A DNA stretch of 64,000 nucleotides from Aerococcus tenax (GCF_003286645.3 NZ_CP127382.2:2023454-2087453); one strand, 5' to 3'. Positions 42,637-52,119 are shown, numbered from the stretch's first letter. Numbers and translations are program-made. Notes: generated by a model not told the origin, from the letters alone.

Positions 42637-45204
42637 TTAACTGGAATAACCTTTCTCTTTTTGACTTTCCTGGTAGCTGGTTAACATGGCATAGATACTA
42701 TAAATCTCCCAATCATTGACCTCAATGCGGTAGAACTGCTTCAAAGGGTAGAGTATGGTATTGAGATAGTTATAGAAAGGTTTATCGTTTAAACGTAATT
42801 GGTGAATATCAACGGCAAGCTCATAATCCACTGGATCTAAAATAATCCGTTCAATCATCAAAGCCAAATGCATAGTCAAGGTAAAGTTAATCTTGGGTGG
42901 GAGCTCGATTTGAAAACGGTCCTCAAGCTTTTCAATCACGCCGGTTACTTGGGTAATAATAACTTCAGGATTTAAGAATTCTAAACGCGAGGACAAACCC
43001 TCCACGGAAAAGAACTTGAGAAAGTCCTTAAACAAAACTTGTAGGTCGGTTAGAGCCACAATATCTTTAAAATAAGTACTTAGATTATCAAAATCATTTT
43101 CTAAAAGTTCCAGTAAATTGACATTTTTCACCCTCCCCTGGCAATCCAAGGGCGTCGTGGTGAGGACAAAATAAGTGGCATCAAAGTAATGTTCATTGAT
43201 ATCCTGCTGGTGAATTAAATGAAGAAGCTCATTATAGTTCATCACGATGGTTTTAATATTAGGCTTCAAATACTTTTTCAAAATGTCAGCCATTCCCTCA
43301 GCCAGCTCTTCCCCAGAAATACTGGAAATAATAATATTTTTTTGAATATCAAAACCTTCAAAGAACTGAACCTTTGGTGAAAACTTGCCCTCGGTTTCTT
43401 CAATAAAATCGGTCATTGAACGTTTTTGGATCAGGTAATTACCAATTTCTAGCGCCAAGGCAGTACTTAGCTGGTTAATGACAAAGAGCTCCCCGCGAAT
43501 TTCCGGTTTCAAGCCCTTATAGAGGGTCGTCAGTGACCCCATATCCACCAACATAATGATCCCCGACAAAGTTTGATGGTCATCCATCCACTCCTTGACC
43601 CGAGCGATCACATCATGAACTGAAGCGGAAAAAGGCATATTAATGGCATCAAAAATATAATTGTCATTTAATTGGTTGGCCACCTTTTGGATGCTGGAAG
43701 CCGTCGAATCCCCATGGGCCACTAATAGGGCATGGTAGGCAAGATTTTCATTGACGGCATCCAAGAGCAAGAGACTTAAATACCAGACCAAGTTCTTATA
43801 AGCCTTGGGATCAAGCCCTTTACAGAGTTCCCTGGCCAAGGAATAGGTTCTCGAATAATCAGCAAGGATTTGCTTTTTAATAGAACTAGGGAAAGTAATT
43901 TCTTGCAAATAAGACTGGTAGGAACTATAAAAACGAATAAAAGTTTCGACATGACCAGCGATAATATTTTTCCCTAAGATGTCTTGGCAGGACTTCACCA
44001 AGGTCTGATAGAGAATCACTGGCTCCAAATTGGACTGCTCGATATTATTTAAGTGGTCTTGGGTAAAACCAATAAAATCCGAGCGGACACTATAAATCGA
44101 CTCTTGGTCAAAAACCTTCTGTAAGGGTTTGATAATTAATTGCTCAATGTCCTCTTGGCGCTTAGACGCTCCTTCCTTAGCGTCGATCGTCAGGACCTGA
44201 TCAATATGGTTCTGATTAGAAATCAAAAGATAGTCCGCATTTTCCTGGTATTCAAAGGCCTGGGCACATAATAACTGAATATTATTGTAGAGCGACCCGA
44301 TATTACCAGGATATTTTTGATTAACCAGAAATTCAAAGTCACCAATGTCAATTTTTATGGGCAGGTCTAAGCGCTTAGATTCCTTACGAAAGAGGGTTTC
44401 CACTAACTTAATCCGCTCATCATAGGGCCTTTGATGGAAATCAGGGAGCTTAATAGTCAAGGGAATCCGCCGGTAAAAGGTGGGCAAGAGGACTTTTTCG
44501 GGATCTTCAGAAGTCGCTAAGACCAAGCGCACCTTGGAATAGACTTCCTCATTTTCCTCACCCAGGGGCCGAAAATAGCCCTTATCCAGGAATTGGAAGA
44601 GCTTCTCTTGATTTTCATAAGAGAGCCGATGAACTTCGTCTAAAAAGAGAAGTCCCTGGTCGGCAGTCTTTAGGAGCCCCTCCCGTTTACTATCTGCGCC
44701 GGTAAAGGCCCCCTTGACATGACCAAACAAGAGTGAAGACATTAACTCCGGGTTATTGGCATAGTCGGCACAGTTAAAGACGGTAAAACGCTCGGAGCAA
44801 GACTTATTCAAAGCATGGAGTTGCTTATAGATCAGTTGAGCCAAATAAGACTTGCCTACCCCAGAATTCCCATTTAATAAAATTGGCAAACCGATGGGAG
44901 GATAATTGACGGCCGCTTTAATTTGTTTAATTTCTTCCTTAACCGACCCCTGACTCCCAATAAATTGGGCAAAATAATCAATCTGCTCTTGGCTTTCTTC
45001 CAGACGTTGACCTTGAAGAGCTAAAGTCCAATAAACAGGGCGCGAATCAGACTTGTCTACCTTGCCGAGCTTGGCTAAATTATTGAGATAATTACTGGTT
45101 AAGGACCGGCTGCGACCAATCGCCTCACTCAAAGCTTGAGTACTTAAGGGCTGGGACTGCTGTAAAAGGATATTCATTAATTCTTTCTGGATGTCTTTCT
45201 TCAC
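42637..45204 (-). CDS. LevR/ManR-type sigma-54-dependent PTS activator
   Basis: A protein of about 855 residues. An N-terminal HTH (about 1-70) precedes an AAA+ sigma-54 interaction domain with Walker A NGNSGVGKS, the sigma-54 contact loop GHVKGAFTGADS and Walker B LLFLDEVHR. Next come a PRD domain, an EIIA-mannose-like domain (LLVAHGDSTASSIQKVANQL, in part VAHGDSTAS), a following EIIB-like region and a C-terminal PRD (TMHLALMIERI). It would activate the mannose-type PTS operon just upstream together with RpoN and be tuned by HPr and EIIB phosphorylation. I start it at GTG 45204: the 24 codons upstream are hairpin-element sequence (45229-45295), not protein-like. Confidence 0.9.
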   Translation of the reverse strand: MKKDIQKELMNILLQQSQPLSTQALSEAIGRSRSLTSNYLNNLAKLGKVDKSDSRPVYWTLALQGQRLEESQEQIDYFAQFIGSQGSVKEEIKQIKAAVNYPPIGLPILLNGNSGVGKSYLAQLIYKQLHALNKSCSERFTVFNCADYANNPELMSSLLFGHVKGAFTGADSKREGLLKTADQGLLFLDEVHRLSYENQEKLFQFLDKGYFRPLGEENEEVYSKVRLVLATSEDPEKVLLPTFYRRIPLTIKLPDFHQRPYDERIKLVETLFRKESKRLDLPIKIDIGDFEFLVNQKYPGNIGSLYNNIQLLCAQAFEYQENADYLLISNQNHIDQVLTIDAKEGASKRQEDIEQLIIKPLQKVFDQESIYSVRSDFIGFTQDHLNNIEQSNLEPVILYQTLVKSCQDILGKNIIAGHVETFIRFYSSYQSYLQEITFPSSIKKQILADYSRTYSLARELCKGLDPKAYKNLVWYLSLLLLDAVNENLAYHALLVAHGDSTASSIQKVANQLNDNYIFDAINMPFSASVHDVIARVKEWMDDHQTLSGIIMLVDMGSLTTLYKGLKPEIRGELFVINQLSTALALEIGNYLIQKRSMTDFIEETEGKFSPKVQFFEGFDIQKNIIISSISGEELAEGMADILKKYLKPNIKTIVMNYNELLHLIHQQDINEHYFDATYFVLTTTPLDCQGRVKNVNLLELLENDFDNLSTYFKDIVALTDLQVLFKDFLKFFSVEGLSSRLEFLNPEVIITQVTGVIEKLEDRFQIELPPKINFTLTMHLALMIERIILDPVDYELAVDIHQLRLNDKPFYNYLNTILYPLKQFYRIEVNDWEIYSIYAMLTSYQESQKEKGYSS

Positions 45205-45228
45205 AATAACTACCCCGTTTCTGAAAAA

Positions 45229-45295
45229 GGATGTGCGGACGCCGTCAGGGACTTGAATTTTCTGAAGCAACTTCAAGACTGGTGTCCGAAGTCAA
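45229..45295 (+). repeat. Deleted copy of the hairpin element (J), upstream of the levR-like gene
   Basis: Read on the minus strand it matches both outer arms of E2 (ACCAGTCTTGAAGTTGC and TTCAAGTCCCTGACGGCG, then CACATCC), but the middle and apical part is missing. It is the only copy in the opposite orientation. Confidence 0.7.
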
Positions 45296-45302
45296 CTAAA
45301 GA

Positions 45303-45325
45303 AGGCTACGTTTAATTCGTAGCCT
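45303..45325 (-). terminator. Weak terminator between the PTS operon and the levR-like gene
   Basis: AGGCTACG pairs with CGTAGCCT around a 7-nt loop; the following tract on the minus strand is TTCTTTAG, only moderately T-rich. Confidence 0.5.
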
Positions 45326-45375
45326 CCTAGTTTGTGATTTTTATCACACTATCTATTAAATGATAACTCTTAATA

Positions 45376-46224
45376 TTATACAACCCCTAAAAGGCCCAGA
45401 ACGACTGAAAGGAGGATAATTCCTAGCATAATCCAGTTAACATTCACGCGTTTATTCCGAATTAAGTAGAAGGCTAATAGGGTCACGGCCATTGGCACTA
45501 AACCTTTAAAGAGTTGGTCTAAGTATTCTTGAATCAAAATCGGGTCGCCACCGCCGTTAACGGCAACTGACAAGGTAGTCTTAAATTTAACGTGGGAAGC
45601 GGTCATCGAGCCCACCATCATCAAACCAAGCATAGAGGAAGCTTTGGTAATGACTTTCATGGCTCCAGATTCATAGACCTTGCGGATAAAGTTGGTCCCG
45701 AGCGAGTAACCAATATCCAGCATGTAGTAATGAATTAGGAAGGCTGGAATATTGTACAGTAGTAGGAAAATAATAGCTCCTAAAGGCGAACCCGTCGACG
45801 CAATGGATATCCCAATCCCTGCGGCAATCACCCGTAAAATTCCCCAGAAGAAGGAGTCGCCAATCCCTGAGATGGGTCCCATCAAGGAGGTTTTTACCGC
45901 GGTAATGGAGTTAGGGTCAAAGTCATCGGACTCAGCATTGGATCTTTCCATAGCGGCAACAATCCCAGTAATCAGGTTATTTAAGTGCATGGTGGCATTG
46001 TACCAAGTGGTATGACGCACCAAGGCATCCGCTTTTTCTTGGTCGGTTTTATAGAAACGATTAATGGCTGGTAAGAGGGTATAAATCAAACCAATGGCGT
46101 GATATTGGTAGGCCCCGGTCCGACTCATATTAATGGTCCAAGACCGCCAAAACATCGACCGCAACATCTTTTTATCTTCAATTTCTTCAGGGCTTTGCGC
46201 CTTTTTTTGACCTAATAATTTCAT
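45376..46224 (-). CDS. PTS mannose/fructose/sorbose family IID component
   Basis: A 282-residue membrane protein. MLRSMFWRSWTINMSRTGAYQYHAIG near the start, in part FWRSWTINMSR, plus AIGDSFFWG-like GIGDSFFWGILRVIAAGIG identify EIID of the mannose family. With EIIC it forms the sugar channel. It overlaps the EIIC gene by 4 nt and is last in the IIA-IIB-IIC-IID operon. Confidence 0.93.
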   Translation of the reverse strand: MKLLGQKKAQSPEEIEDKKMLRSMFWRSWTINMSRTGAYQYHAIGLIYTLLPAINRFYKTDQEKADALVRHTTWYNATMHLNNLITGIVAAMERSNAESDDFDPNSITAVKTSLMGPISGIGDSFFWGILRVIAAGIGISIASTGSPLGAIIFLLLYNIPAFLIHYYMLDIGYSLGTNFIRKVYESGAMKVITKASSMLGLMMVGSMTASHVKFKTTLSVAVNGGGDPILIQEYLDQLFKGLVPMAVTLLAFYLIRNKRVNVNWIMLGIILLSVVLGLLGVV

Positions 46225-47039
46225 GAGAAAAAGTCATCCTCCTCTGCTTGATCGGTGTTTGCAACATTATTGCTTGGTGACGTTGCTTGTCGTAAACTTC
46301 TTAATTCGTTCAGTTCTAAGTCACGTTGAGCGCTGACTAGACAGATCACAAATCCAAGAGCCGCAACAGCAACAGCTGGTAATTTCAAGTAGGCGGTTAG
46401 AATAAAACCGAGTAGGTAGAAGACAGCTAATTTATTATTCCATAAGAGTTTCATTAAGAGGGCAAAACCTACAGCAGGCAGGAGCCCACCAGCAGCCTTC
46501 AAACCATTCATTAAGGCTTCAGGGATATTATTCACTAATTGTTCAATCGGACCACTTCCGGCGAGGACACCGATGAAGGTGATAGAAGCTAAGATAAAGA
46601 AGTAGACCACGAAACTAAAGTAATGCAAGAAAACAATTCCCTTTTGGTTATTTTCCCGAGCAAATTTATCAAGAGCTGGGGCAAAGATGTTCATAAAGAC
46701 GTTCTTCAAAAACATAACCACAAAGGCAGCTAACATACCGATTGGGATCGCTAAGGTAATGGCAGCTTGTTGTTCAACATTAGAAATAATAGCAAAGGTT
46801 ACGGCCAGAGCAGTCGCGGTAACCGGTTCAGCGGAAATCACCCCACCGATATTGACATTACCCATAAAGACGGCTTCTAAGGCAGCCCCGATTAAAATAC
46901 CTGTTGTCATGTCTCCCATACATAAGCCCGTCACCAAACCAACCACTAAGGGCCGTTCGATCATGGATTGACCCGTCAAGTAAGTGACTGATGAACAGAA
47001 GAAGACAATGAAAAAGGCAATGATTGCATAAGTAAGCAT
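46221..47039 (-). CDS. PTS mannose/fructose/sorbose family IIC component
   Basis: A 272-residue polytopic protein with QSMIERPLVVGLVTGLCMGD and EAVFMGNVNIGGVISAEPVTATALAV, in part ALEAVFMG and GGVISAEPVTA, motifs of EIIC-Man. The sugar is not predictable from sequence; man, fru, sor and related substrates are all possible. Confidence 0.93.
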   Translation of the reverse strand: MLTYAIIAFFIVFFCSSVTYLTGQSMIERPLVVGLVTGLCMGDMTTGILIGAALEAVFMGNVNIGGVISAEPVTATALAVTFAIISNVEQQAAITLAIPIGMLAAFVVMFLKNVFMNIFAPALDKFARENNQKGIVFLHYFSFVVYFFILASITFIGVLAGSGPIEQLVNNIPEALMNGLKAAGGLLPAVGFALLMKLLWNNKLAVFYLLGFILTAYLKLPAVAVAALGFVICLVSAQRDLELNELRSLRQATSPSNNVANTDQAEEDDFFS

Positions 47040-47061
47040 AATTCAATTCCTTTCTAATTTA

Positions 47062-47556
47062 CTATAGACTTGCTAAGGCTTCAGCGAGATCTTTCTTGGT
47101 ATTACTTGGTAAGACTTGGTGGAAACTATCGACTTTCAGTTGAGAAAGATCTTTAGCTGCTTGTAATTCGGTTGGGTTCAATTGCACACTGGAAAATGGA
47201 GCAACCTTTTCAGCAGGATCAGTTTGGTCAAAACGGCCGACATTGGCCACATTAACAGCTTCAATATCCTCAACTGCCTCAGCAATTTGATAAGCATCAG
47301 AAACCTTATTGACAATCACGAATAATTTCCGATCAGCGGCTCTAGGGTCTTGGCAAACCTTAATGGCGTCAGCAACTGAACGAATCAACAATTTAGAGCC
47401 TTCTGGCACAGCCATTTTCAAGGTCATTTGGGTAATTTCATCATTGGCTGCAGCATCATTAGCCACAATAATTAAAGGAGTATTCAATTCCTTGGTCCAC
47501 ACCACAGCCACTTGGCCATGGATTAAGCGGTCATCAACACGAATTTGGGTAATCAT
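47062..47556 (-). CDS. PTS mannose/fructose/sorbose family IIB component
   Basis: A 164-residue cytosolic phosphocarrier. MITQIRVDDRLIHGQVAVVW contains the phospho-histidine in DDRLIHGQV. It accepts phosphate from EIIA and passes it to the sugar. I use ATG 47556, which has GGAG about 9 nt upstream; the five extra codons before it are not family-like. Confidence 0.93.
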   Translation of the reverse strand: MITQIRVDDRLIHGQVAVVWTKELNTPLIIVANDAAANDEITQMTLKMAVPEGSKLLIRSVADAIKVCQDPRAADRKLFVIVNKVSDAYQIAEAVEDIEAVNVANVGRFDQTDPAEKVAPFSSVQLNPTELQAAKDLSQLKVDSFHQVLPSNTKKDLAEALASL

Positions 47557-47580
47557 TGTAAAAATCTCCATTCTCTTGGC

Positions 47581-48000
47581 TTAAGCAAAGAAGTCATCAT
47601 CGGACTCCTCGGCTTCTAACTGAACTAATTTAACAGCACTTTCTTCGATTGCGGTGTGTAAGCTGGCTTCACTCACGGCTTCAGGTGAAAGTAAGACACT
47701 CAGGATAACACCTAGGTTAGCATTACTGATCACATAGACCTGCTTGGCCTTATCACTATGTAAACACTTAGAAACGATCCGTTGGTTAACCGACCCTCCA
47801 AAGATATCTGTAAAGATAATGCCTTGGTCTTCGGCCTCAATATCGGCTAAGAATTGGTCAATTTGACTGCTATAATCTTCATCCGTGACATAGGCATCAA
47901 TCACTTGGACTTGGTCTTCTAGACCCGTGAGGATCTTGATTGACGATTTAAAACCCGATGCCAAGTGTCCGTGAGAAGCAATTAATATTTTCTTGGTCAT
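47581..48000 (-). CDS. PTS mannose/fructose/sorbose family IIA component
   Basis: A 139-residue EIIA. MTKKILIASHGHLASGFKSS has the phospho-histidine in IASHGHLASG. GIIFTDIFGGSVNQRI is the family's second hallmark. EIIA is the first gene of the operon and sits 38 nt behind a -24/-12 promoter. The ATG at 48000 has AAAGGAGG 7 nt upstream. Confidence 0.93.
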   Translation of the reverse strand: MTKKILIASHGHLASGFKSSIKILTGLEDQVQVIDAYVTDEDYSSQIDQFLADIEAEDQGIIFTDIFGGSVNQRIVSKCLHSDKAKQVYVISNANLGVILSVLLSPEAVSEASLHTAIEESAVKLVQLEAEESDDDFFA

Positions 48001-48037
48001 CAACTGACCTCCTTTCTCAATCTCTTACTTTATATAT

Positions 48038-48054
48038 AGCAATTTATATGCCAA
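48038..48054 (-). promoter_or_regulatory. Sigma-54 (-24/-12) promoter of the PTS operon
   Basis: On the minus strand TTGGCATATAAATTGCT has GG and GC separated by 10 bp, the defining spacing for RpoN promoters. It lies in the divergent PTS/rpoN intergenic region, 38 nt before the EIIA start. Confidence 0.82.
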
Positions 48055-48130
48055 AACTTTCCTGTTATAATAATAAACAAAGATTGTTATAGTGTTTATA
48101 ATCACTTATTAGTGTTTAAGGAGTTCTTTT

Positions 48131-49462
48131 ATGGCTATCAATTATCGTACCCAGCAAAAGATCAAAGAAAAATTAACTCCCTATGTCAGAAACCAACTGG
48201 TCCACTCCACCCGACTCTTGCAAAAGAACCAGGTCGACTTAATCAGCGAATTGAACAACTACTATGAAAGCAACCCCTTTATCGAGATTAGTGAAAATCA
48301 ACAGGTCCAATCCACCTTTACTCATGAGGCGAATGACTATTCTTTAGCAGATACTTTGGCTGATTCCCATGCTGTATCCTTGGATGAGTACCTGATTCAG
48401 CAAATCAATGAAAAACCTATAGCTGCCCATGAAAAAAGACAAGTTGCTTATTTAATTGGCCAACTGGATCAAGACGGTTACTACCGCAAGGAGGACCAGG
48501 CCACCCGCCAACTCTTTGCTTGGAGTCAAGCTGAATTAGAGACTTATTTAAGTATCCTGCAAAGCCTGGAACCCAAAGGCATCGGCGCCCGTAATTTACA
48601 AGAGTGTCTAGCTTTACAGGCCAAGGCCCTTCCTGATGGACAATTAGTGGAAGCTTTAATCAATGATCACTTAGAAGACCTGGCCCAGGGAAACTTTGAC
48701 AAAATCGCTCAGCAAGAAAGCATCCCTCTAGACCAGGTAAGGGCGGGCTTGATACAGATTCAAAGTCTGGAACCCCGGCCGGCTCGTAATTTTTCTCATG
48801 ATATCCCTGCTTACACCTTGCCCGATATTATTGTGAAGACAAAAAATGGGGAAGTAAGCTTTCAAGTTTCTAAGGACTACCTCCCCCAAATAAGCTTTAA
48901 GCAAGATTACTACCAAGCCATGACAGCAAAAAGCCCTGATGAGGAAACCCTGGCCTATCTCAGAGACAAAAAGCGAGAATTCGACTGGCTGGTCTTCTCA
49001 CTCAAGAAAAGAGACCAACTGCTCTTGAAAATTAGCCAATACCTAGTCCACTACCAAGCCGCCTATCTAAATCAGCAAGAAAACCAACTCCGCCCCCTGT
49101 CACAAAAAGAACTAGCCCAGGCACTGAATTATGACGATTCAACCATTTCCCGGGCCATTATGGATAAATACTTGCAATATAATCAGCGGATCTTGAGTTT
49201 CCACGACCTCCTAGCTAAAAAAGTTTCCGCCAATGGCGAATCTCTGACTCGCAAGCAAGCAGAAACATTCATTCGCCAAATCATTGATCAGGAATACCCC
49301 CACCATCCCCTCAGCGACCAAGCCATTAGTGATCACTTAGCCCTCCACAACTATTACCTCGCCCGCCGGACTGTGGCCAAGTACCGCCAAGCCATGGGGA
49401 TTCCCGGGGCACGAAGGAGAAAGCGACAAAAACTTGCCCAGAAAAATAAAGATCAGGCATAA
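48131..49462 (+). CDS. rpoN: RNA polymerase sigma-54 factor RpoN
   Basis: A 443-residue sigma factor. The N-terminal activator-contact region is followed by the core-binding domain and a C-terminal domain ending in the RpoN box ARRTVAKYR and then MGIPGARRRKR. The N-terminal region is not notably glutamine-rich. It is divergent from the PTS operon it would transcribe, with the LevR-like activator at the far end of that operon, so all parts of a sigma-54 regulon lie within 7 kb. Confidence 0.93.
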   Translation: MAINYRTQQKIKEKLTPYVRNQLVHSTRLLQKNQVDLISELNNYYESNPFIEISENQQVQSTFTHEANDYSLADTLADSHAVSLDEYLIQQINEKPIAAHEKRQVAYLIGQLDQDGYYRKEDQATRQLFAWSQAELETYLSILQSLEPKGIGARNLQECLALQAKALPDGQLVEALINDHLEDLAQGNFDKIAQQESIPLDQVRAGLIQIQSLEPRPARNFSHDIPAYTLPDIIVKTKNGEVSFQVSKDYLPQISFKQDYYQAMTAKSPDEETLAYLRDKKREFDWLVFSLKKRDQLLLKISQYLVHYQAAYLNQQENQLRPLSQKELAQALNYDDSTISRAIMDKYLQYNQRILSFHDLLAKKVSANGESLTRKQAETFIRQIIDQEYPHHPLSDQAISDHLALHNYYLARRTVAKYRQAMGIPGARRRKRQKLAQKNKDQA

Positions 49463-49492
49463 CAGGCTTATTAAGGTAATTTATCGACAAAC

Positions 49493-49536
49493 AAAAAGTG
49501 CCTCCATCACTCATCAGTGAAAGAGACACTTTTTTT
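49493..49536. terminator. Bidirectional terminator between rpoN and the acyl-CoA dehydrogenase gene
   Basis: AAAAAGTG (49493-49500) pairs with CACTTTTT (from 49527), followed by a T-run. It stands between convergent genes. Confidence 0.75.
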
Positions 49537-49593
49537 CGTCTTATTATATTATTCGCCTAAGTTTTAGCCCAGCGCTTAATTATCAAAAACTTC

Positions 49594-50808
49594 TTAGATA
49601 AAGGCTTGTTGGCCAGTGTAGTAACGACCGATAATGAGGGAGTTAACCTCGTGGGTCCCTTCATAGGTGTACATCCCTTCAATATCCGCCATAAAGCGTG
49701 GCACATCGTATTCCAAGAGAATGCCGTTACCCCCACAGACTTCCCGAGCTAAAGCAGCATTTTCACGGGCCCGGTAGCCGTTATGCATCTTGGCCATAGA
49801 AGAATTTTCTTCTTTGTAGATACCACGTTCTTGTTGTTGAGCTAATCTGACCGCAATCGCTAGGGTAGCTTGAGCGTTCATTGCCATGCGGGACAATTTT
49901 TCTTGGATCAATTGGAAGCTGGCTACGGTCTTACCGAAGGCTTCCCGTTCCCGGGTGTACTTCAAAGCTGCTTCAAAGGCACCGGCTGTCGCACCTGCCA
50001 GTAACCAGGCCACGTCAGACCGGGTGTTGCGGAGGATGTTCGCTGCGTCCTTCCAAGAGTTCACATTTTGCGCCCGTTGGGACTCAGGCACTTTAACATC
50101 GGTATAAATAATTTCCGCATTAGGCATCATTCGGAAGAAGGCTTTGGGTTCGGTATTGAAGGTTTCTACCCCCTCACTTTCCCGTTCCACAAAGAACATC
50201 TTCACTTGGCCATCATCCACATCACGGGCAAAGAAAGCGTGCCACTTAGCTAGGGTCCCGCCGCCGATCCATTTCTTATGACCATTCAGAATCCAGGTGT
50301 CGCCTTCCCGTTTAGCGGTCGCTGCCATCCCACCAGCAATATCAGAGCCGTGTTCCGGTTCGGTCATGGCTAAGACACCCTTGCCTTCCCAGCTTAAAAC
50401 GCCAGGCATGAGTTTTTCTTGTTGTTCCTTGCTGCCCCCAATTTTGACACATTCGTGGAAGAGGCCTCCATTAGAGGTATAGAAGGTCCCAATCACCGGG
50501 TCGGTTTTAGCTAGGGTATAGGCCCGGAAGCCCCGGAAAAGTTGGCTAATGGTCCCATCTTCGCGCCCTTCTAATAATTTAGGGTTTTGAATAAGGTCAA
50601 TATCGATAATCTTTTGCATTTCTTCCAGTGGGAAAGTTGCCTTGTCCCAGTGTTCATCGAGGACGGGGTAGATATCTTCTTTTAGAACCTTTTCAACCTC
50701 TTGTAGGACTTCTTTTTCCCCATCGGTTAAGTCTTCGGCATAGTTATAAAGGTCGGAATAAAACATTTTTTCAACTGCATCAATGTCTGCTCTAGATTCT
50801 TTAACCAT
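49594..50808 (-). CDS. Acyl-CoA dehydrogenase family protein (glutaryl-CoA dehydrogenase-like)
   Basis: A 404-residue FAD flavoprotein. Conserved segments include GVLAMTEPEHGSDIAGG, in part AMTEPEHGSD (FAD and substrate binding), GHKKWIGGG, TREREAFGKTVASFQLIQ, and YTYEGTHEVNSLIIGR, in part TYEGTHEVN, with the catalytic Glu in the EGT position used by glutaryl- and short-chain enzymes. It would oxidise an acyl-CoA to the enoyl-CoA; electron acceptor genes (etfAB) are not in the window. It follows the hydroxyacyl-CoA dehydrogenase gene by about 100 nt on the same strand. Confidence 0.88.
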   Translation of the reverse strand: MVKESRADIDAVEKMFYSDLYNYAEDLTDGEKEVLQEVEKVLKEDIYPVLDEHWDKATFPLEEMQKIIDIDLIQNPKLLEGREDGTISQLFRGFRAYTLAKTDPVIGTFYTSNGGLFHECVKIGGSKEQQEKLMPGVLSWEGKGVLAMTEPEHGSDIAGGMAATAKREGDTWILNGHKKWIGGGTLAKWHAFFARDVDDGQVKMFFVERESEGVETFNTEPKAFFRMMPNAEIIYTDVKVPESQRAQNVNSWKDAANILRNTRSDVAWLLAGATAGAFEAALKYTREREAFGKTVASFQLIQEKLSRMAMNAQATLAIAVRLAQQQERGIYKEENSSMAKMHNGYRARENAALAREVCGGNGILLEYDVPRFMADIEGMYTYEGTHEVNSLIIGRYYTGQQAFI

Positions 50809-50911
50809 AATCGTTCTCCTTGTCCTTTAATTCGCTCACATGACCTCCAAGCGGCTGGGGATATTAATTTCTCCCCAAGACTAGCGCTTTTTGGGCCTTT
50901 TGGTCATCTCA

Positions 50912-51829
50912 CTATTTCCCCTGTAATTTTTCTTGGTTTTTGGCTTGTTCAGAAGGAAGTTGGTTACCATCTTCATCGTAGTCGTAGAAGCCCTTGCCTG
51001 CCTTCTTACCGAAACGGCCAGCCCGCATCATATTCTTCATGGTTACTGGTGGGGTCCAACGAGGGTCACCATACTCTTGTTCGAAGTATTCCATGACATA
51101 GTAACCAATATCGACACCGGCATAGTCTTGGAGTTCAAATGACCCCATGGGGTGGTTCAAGCCGTAACGCATGGCCTTGTCAATGTCTTCTGGGGTGGCA
51201 ATGCCTTCTTCGAGCACCTTAATGGCCTCAATCATTTGTGGAATCATGATCCGGTTAACGATGAAACCGGGGGAGTCTTTATGAACGGTCACGGTTTCTT
51301 TACCGATACTTTCAGCAACTTCTCTAACCACGGCCACCGTCTCATCACTGGTTTCATAGCCATAGATAATTTCAACTAACTTCATCACTTGTGGTGGGTT
51401 GAAGAAGTGCATCCCCGCGAAACGACTAGGATCTTCTAAGGCACTAGCAATTTCGGTAATGGATAAAGAAGAGGTATTGGTCGCCAGGACAATATCATCA
51501 CGGACAATGCCTTCCACTTCTTTAAAGACTTCTTGTTTGAGCTCCATTTTTTCTAGAACGGCTTCAACCACAAAGTCCACATCTTTGAAGTCCTTGAGGT
51601 CAGTGGTTCCGGTGATCCGGCCGAGGACTTCTTCCTTGCCGGCTTCATCTAATTTCCCCCGTTTGACACTGCCGTCGAGAAATTTACTAATCCGGTCTAT
51701 CCCCCCTTGGACGAACTTGTCTTCAATATCTCTTAAGATCACCTGGTAACCGTTAGAGGCAAACACGTTGGCAATCCCTGCCCCCATGGAACCTGCCCCA
51801 ATCACGCCAATTGTTTTGATCTCTGACAT
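50912..51829 (-). CDS. 3-hydroxyacyl-CoA (3-hydroxybutyryl-CoA) dehydrogenase
   Basis: A 305-residue NAD-dependent dehydrogenase. The N-terminal Rossmann motif is IGVIGAGSMGAGIANVFASNGY, in part GVIGAGSMGAGIA. Catalytic His lies in GMHFFNPPQVMKLVEI, in part HFFNPP; further motifs are DSPGFIVNRI and YGLNHPMGSFELQD. It ends with the KKAGKGFYDYDEDG block. I start at 51829; AAAGGAAG lies upstream, and the 13 codons before are not family-like. With the acyl-CoA dehydrogenase it suggests fatty or branched acyl-CoA turnover, but no thiolase or crotonase is present here. Confidence 0.93.
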   Translation of the reverse strand: MSEIKTIGVIGAGSMGAGIANVFASNGYQVILRDIEDKFVQGGIDRISKFLDGSVKRGKLDEAGKEEVLGRITGTTDLKDFKDVDFVVEAVLEKMELKQEVFKEVEGIVRDDIVLATNTSSLSITEIASALEDPSRFAGMHFFNPPQVMKLVEIIYGYETSDETVAVVREVAESIGKETVTVHKDSPGFIVNRIMIPQMIEAIKVLEEGIATPEDIDKAMRYGLNHPMGSFELQDYAGVDIGYYVMEYFEQEYGDPRWTPPVTMKNMMRAGRFGKKAGKGFYDYDEDGNQLPSEQAKNQEKLQGK

Positions 51830-51885
51830 AGAACAAACACTTCCTTTCTTTGGATTTATTATCTTCACAAGTATTGTAGCAAAAA

Positions 51886-51899
51886 TGTAAGCGCTTTAT
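51886..51899. promoter_or_regulatory. Candidate CcpA cre box upstream of the hydroxyacyl-CoA dehydrogenase gene
   Basis: TGTAAGCGCTTTAT matches TGWAARCGYTWWCW at 13 of 14 positions. It lies about 57 nt before the start codon. Carbon catabolite control is inferred. Confidence 0.5.
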
Positions 51900-52026
51900 T
51901 ATTTTTATGCTTGTGCACTTATTAGTTATCTAGCACTAAAATCACTATCACTAAGCCAATATGTTCAGATAAAGCCCTTTCACAAGTCTTCCCCTAGCCT
52001 TGATAAAATATAAACATAAAGAAAAA

Positions 52027-52057
52027 AGCCAAAAAATAAATATCTTATTTCTTGGCT
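52027..52057 (-). terminator. Terminator after the LysR-family gene
   Basis: AGCCAA pairs with TTGGCT with additional A-T pairs inside; on the minus strand it is followed by TTTTTTC. Confidence 0.65.
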
Positions 52058-52119
52058 GTTTTCTCCTCTGGAAGGGAAATTTATACAATTTTTGTACTGA
52101 TCATAGTTCGACCTGATTC

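Noticed and set aside
45205..45276. Upstream ATG start of the LevR-like gene
   Set aside because: The extra codons derive from a hairpin-element remnant and lack a ribosome-binding site.
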